A stretch of 64,000 nucleotides of DNA from a bacterium. Lineage in GTDB: Bacteria > Patescibacteriota > Microgenomatia > UBA1406 > GWC2-37-13. Both the position numbers and the translations under genes were made by a program. The DNA lies in the NCBI GenBank assembly GCA_029573715.1, contig JAKQDR010000172.1:48241-112240 (forward strand), given 5' to 3'. Under the pieces are notes generated by a model, which worked only from the letters and a program-made list of their open reading frames with translations, was not told the DNA's origin and did no database searches. Below are positions 61,661 to 64,000 of this stretch, in pieces; positions within the stretch are counted from its first letter, which is position 1; each line of letters starts with the position of its first letter.

Positions 61661-61900
61661 ATGCAATATGTTTGGTCGTCGTCAAAAGAGCCCACATTGT
61701 ATGATGTCGTACACCATACACTCGCGTTTGGCACATATGCCGATTGCATATCATTAGTAAGGACACATTCACTAGATACGGTTCGATCAGAGTTTTTGAA
61801 GCCCAAGAAAGGGTTGTATAGCAGACAGGCATTTGGTTTTGCGCGACTCTTGTTGCACGTTTCACCCAATCCTAAAAACTATGTCAAAACTATTTCTTGA
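61661..61900 (+). CDS. Putative antitoxin-like small protein of an AbiE-like pair
   Basis: 79 aa from the ATG at 61661. TYADCISLVRTHSLDTVRSE and a later RQAFGFARLLLHV give a helical protein that resembles small proteins found upstream of AbiEii-like toxins. Its stop overlaps the toxin start by 20 bp, so they are translationally coupled. Assigned mainly by context. Confidence 0.55.
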   Translation: MQYVWSSSKEPTLYDVVHHTLAFGTYADCISLVRTHSLDTVRSEFLKPKKGLYSRQAFGFARLLLHVSPNPKNYVKTIS

Positions 61901-62504
61901 CAGAGTTCTTACCGCAGAAAGAAAACATAATCTTGCAAAATTGACTCCATTTTTTGTACAATTCACTCTGTGTGGTGGAACAGGGTTGGCACTCCAATGG
62001 GGGCATCGTATTTCAAACGATTTTGATTTGTTTACTTCTTTTCCTCTTCCTCGTTTTTTCAGTCAGAAAGTAGGAAAGGTTCTTGACATTGCTTCAATTG
62101 CAGTTGACACATCAGATGAGCTTACTCTCTTTACGAAAGACAACGTCAAAGTGACTTTCCTCATATATCCTTTTGCATCGATAGAACACGACGTCATCAT
62201 GGATACAATACGTCTCGGGTCTGTTGCTGACCTGGTTGCGAATAAATGCTATACACTGGGGAGACGTGTGGAGATACGTGACTACATAGACGTATATGAA
62301 TCTCTCAAACATCAGTCACTTTCCATAAGCATTAAGCAAGCGAAAAAGAAATACGGCAACTTGTTTGATGAAAAACTATTCTTAGGTCAATTGGGATATT
62401 TCGATGGACTTCAATACGATGACCCTACATTTGCAGACTATGGGGTCACACAGTCAGCTTTTGAGTCTGAACTCACTAAAGCGATCACGGAGTATCTGCC
62501 ATAA
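61881..62504 (+). CDS. AbiEii/AbiGii-type nucleotidyltransferase toxin
   Basis: 207 aa from the ATG at 61881. FTLCGGTGLALQWGHRISNDFDLF matches the GGTALAL...GHRxSxDxDLF signature of the AbiEii toxin nucleotidyltransferases. Known members add nucleotides to tRNA and stop growth. An upstream extension to 61833 is rejected since it overlaps the partner gene. Confidence 0.85.
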   Translation: MSKLFLDRVLTAERKHNLAKLTPFFVQFTLCGGTGLALQWGHRISNDFDLFTSFPLPRFFSQKVGKVLDIASIAVDTSDELTLFTKDNVKVTFLIYPFASIEHDVIMDTIRLGSVADLVANKCYTLGRRVEIRDYIDVYESLKHQSLSISIKQAKKKYGNLFDEKLFLGQLGYFDGLQYDDPTFADYGVTQSAFESELTKAITEYLP

Positions 62505-63333
62505 TCTTCGAAGTAGAATCCGATTGCTATTTCCACTCCTTTAACCTATACTATAGGGTATCTCTTATACTCCTCGGGGACATTGCGCCCCTGTGTTTGT
62601 GTAGGAGATAAAAAAGTCATTCCTTTGTGTGACTGTCATTGCGAGGAGTACGCTCCGTGTCATCCTGAGCCTGACGAAGGACGGACGAAAAGCAATCTCA
62701 CCACATACAGGTATGAATCGTATCTTTTTCACCACTCCCGCATTGCATGGGAATGGATGGGAAACGATGCACCTTAACATTCCGAGAGCTAATGAAAAAA
62801 TAAATGGTTCATAGTGCATGGTTCATAGTTCATAGAGAACAATGAGAAGAATGCACTGATGGACAAATGACAAGGTTGGAAAGATAGTGTTGATTGTGTG
62901 ACTGTAATTGCGAGGAGTACGCTCCGTGTCATCCTGAGCCTGACGAAGGACGGACGACAAAGCAATTTCACATTCCAACACCTTCTTTCCAGCCTTGTCA
63001 TGAGGCGCCGGCAACGGCGCCGGAGTCTCGTGACTCGGCTGGAGCCCCTACCGGTGCGGCTTGTTGCACCGGCGTTTGACCAACGGAGGGTTAGCCCCCC
63101 GCGTCGCCCTGGGCGACTCGTCCTCTATGGGGCCCATGCGACGGGCCCGAGGCGAGTGCCCCGACTGGGCACGGGGTGTCTGACCCAACCAACTCGCGTA
63201 CGCTCCCCCCGCCCCACTGGCGGTCCGACCCACATGTCATGCTGAGCCCGACGAAGCATGGCTAAAAGGCGGACGCCCCAAAAGGGTGCCCGGGTGGAGC
63301 AAAAAACCAGCCCGTCGAGGAGGCGGGCGAACC
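62505..63333. repeat. Gene-free repeat region spanning the change in base composition
   Basis: No gene is supported. A 77-bp unit at 62625-62701 recurs at 62894-62971 (few differences, one extra base) and contains GTCATCCTGAGCCTGACG. Four GTTCATA-type heptads lie at 62807-62834. From about 62995 the sequence becomes GC-rich with a chain of hairpins: GGCGCCG-GCAA-CGGCGCC (63004), GAGTC-TCGT-GACTC (63023), CCGGTGC...GCACCGG (63051). Confidence 0.7.
62807..62834. repeat. GTTCATA heptanucleotide array (4 units)
   Basis: Units GTTCATA, GTGCATG, GTTCATA and GTTCATA run in phase. This is the fourth heptad sequence seen in the window. Confidence 0.65.
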
Positions 63334-64000
63334 ATGAAAAACAGGAGAAACCATCTCCTGGCCGCCGCAACAGCACTACTTATTGCGGCGGCCCTCCTCG
63401 CGGGCCTGATCAACTCCGCGAGCGGCCAAACCCTCCCCCCTGATCAGGGGACCCCCGCGGCGGGGCAAGCCGCACCCGACATCTCTCTGCTCCCCGTGTG
63501 GGAGGATCCCGGGGTCTATGACACAGATCCCGATCAGATCCTTCCCCCGGGGGGCTCCGTGACCTTCACCGAGCCGGTCGTAGTGGCCGGCGATGTGGAG
63601 GTCGTCAATGAGTCGGGCGGCGTCGTGTCCCTTTACGACTGCCGCACCGGCACCGCCTGCTCCCCCAAGACAGGAACAACGGTGCGGGTGGAGGCCAGCC
63701 AGGCCCACCCCATCACCGTTAGGTTTCCTTGGGGAGGCTCGTGGTGGTTGGAGGGGTCACGTGGGTCCCCTCCGACCACATTCGCCGACCTGGCGTGTCA
63801 GCAAGTGGAAGACGGCTGCGCGCTCATCGAGAGCGTGGTCGTCTGCTCGGACGCCGTGGACGTTTTTGTTGCCCGCTGGGTCCCGCAAGGGTCCAGTTGG
63901 CGCCTTGACGTTCAAGTCTCGGCCGATCCTGGAGCAACAGTGCTCAGGGGAGGCCCGAGGTACGACATGACCGCGGCCCAGCGTATCGAGGCAGGGTTGG
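63334..64000 (+). CDS. Secreted protein in GC-rich segment, 3' truncated by window end
   Basis: At least 222 codons are open from the ATG at 63334 to the window edge. MKNRRNHLLAAATALLIAAA opens a signal peptide with cleavage near SGQ. The mature part is beta-rich, with VVVAGDVEVVNESGG and several Cys. AGGAGG lies 10 nt before the ATG, a strong ribosome site. Base composition is far more GC-rich than all other genes in the window. No family is recognised. Confidence 0.7.
   Translation, partial: MKNRRNHLLAAATALLIAAALLAGLINSASGQTLPPDQGTPAAGQAAPDISLLPVWEDPGVYDTDPDQILPPGGSVTFTEPVVVAGDVEVVNESGGVVSLYDCRTGTACSPKTGTTVRVEASQAHPITVRFPWGGSWWLEGSRGSPPTTFADLACQQVEDGCALIESVVVCSDAVDVFVARWVPQGSSWRLDVQVSADPGATVLRGGPRYDMTAAQRIEAGL

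Noticed and set aside
63593..63970. 125-aa frame and opposite-strand frames in the GC-rich end
   Set aside because: The frame from 63334 has a ribosome site, signal peptide and no stop; high GC makes several frames open by chance.

Overview
The window looks like a piece of a Patescibacteria/CPR genome (Parcubacteria-like). The signs are a very short EF-Ts (153 aa), a tau-less DnaX without its zinc module, a ProRS without the editing insertion, a gram-positive-style type IV pilus locus, a stand-alone 23S-IVP four-helix-bundle gene, an AbiEii-type nucleotidyltransferase pair and short intergenic gaps. TGA is used as an ordinary stop (for example crtI and pilM), so this is not a UGA-recoding lineage. 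Exact placement is an inference.

Layout. 1-9 kb: 5'-truncated AspA/AstE-type carboxypeptidase, class IV aminotransferase, GNAT, triple zinc-ribbon protein, ICMT-like methyltransferase, cysS, membrane acyltransferase, a 692-aa protein of unknown function and a polyprenyl diphosphate synthase. 9-13.3 kb: a tight minus-strand run with Nudix, a NIF3-domain-like protein, a nucleotidyltransferase, phytoene desaturase (crtI), phytoene synthase (crtB) and a bPH membrane protein. 13.4-16.4 kb: tRNA-Pro with an interrupted partial copy, a Fic protein with a leaderless promoter, and an IVP gene bracketed by inverted heptanucleotide arrays. 16.4-31.3 kb: information-processing genes (rnj, recR, ybaB, dnaX, a truncated ybeY, rpsU, proS, rseP, frr, tsf, rpsB) plus galU and tmk. 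31.3-43.2 kb: a membrane-anchored Clp-like AAA+ ATPase, unknown proteins, recG, a 34-aa membrane peptide gene, a membrane methyltransferase, a class A PBP and an O-antigen ligase-like protein. 43.7-53.4 kb: the type IV pilus locus, with pilB-pilT-pilC-pilin on minus and four prepilins plus pilM-N-O on plus. 53.4-55.8 kb: rpsP, rnc, nusB, rpmF, tRNA-Val and tRNA-Ile. 55.9-62.5 kb: a soluble PRC/MgtE-N/CBS protein facing an Nramp-like transporter, a SAM hydroxide adenosyltransferase, a secreted 694-aa protein and an AbiE-like pair. 62.5-64 kb: a repeat field, then an abrupt GC-rich segment with an open secreted-protein frame that runs off the window.

Three patterns cut across the annotation. 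(1) Each of the three tRNA genes has a partial duplicate next to it, interrupted in the T-loop or D-loop by a 31-38 nt hairpin-rich insert. (2) Tandem arrays of 7-bp units with different sequences (TACAGAG, CTAAATG, GCTAATA, GTTCATA) recur between genes, and one pair brackets the IVP gene as inverted ends. (3) Many start codons lie 6-8 nt downstream of a TATAAT/TACAAT-like box, predicting leaderless mRNAs.

Functionally the window covers translation and RNA decay, envelope building (PBP, ligase, GalU, acyltransferase), pilus assembly and carotenoid synthesis from a C15/C20 prenyl diphosphate, with several likely accessory modules (Fic, AbiE-like pair, IVP cassette).
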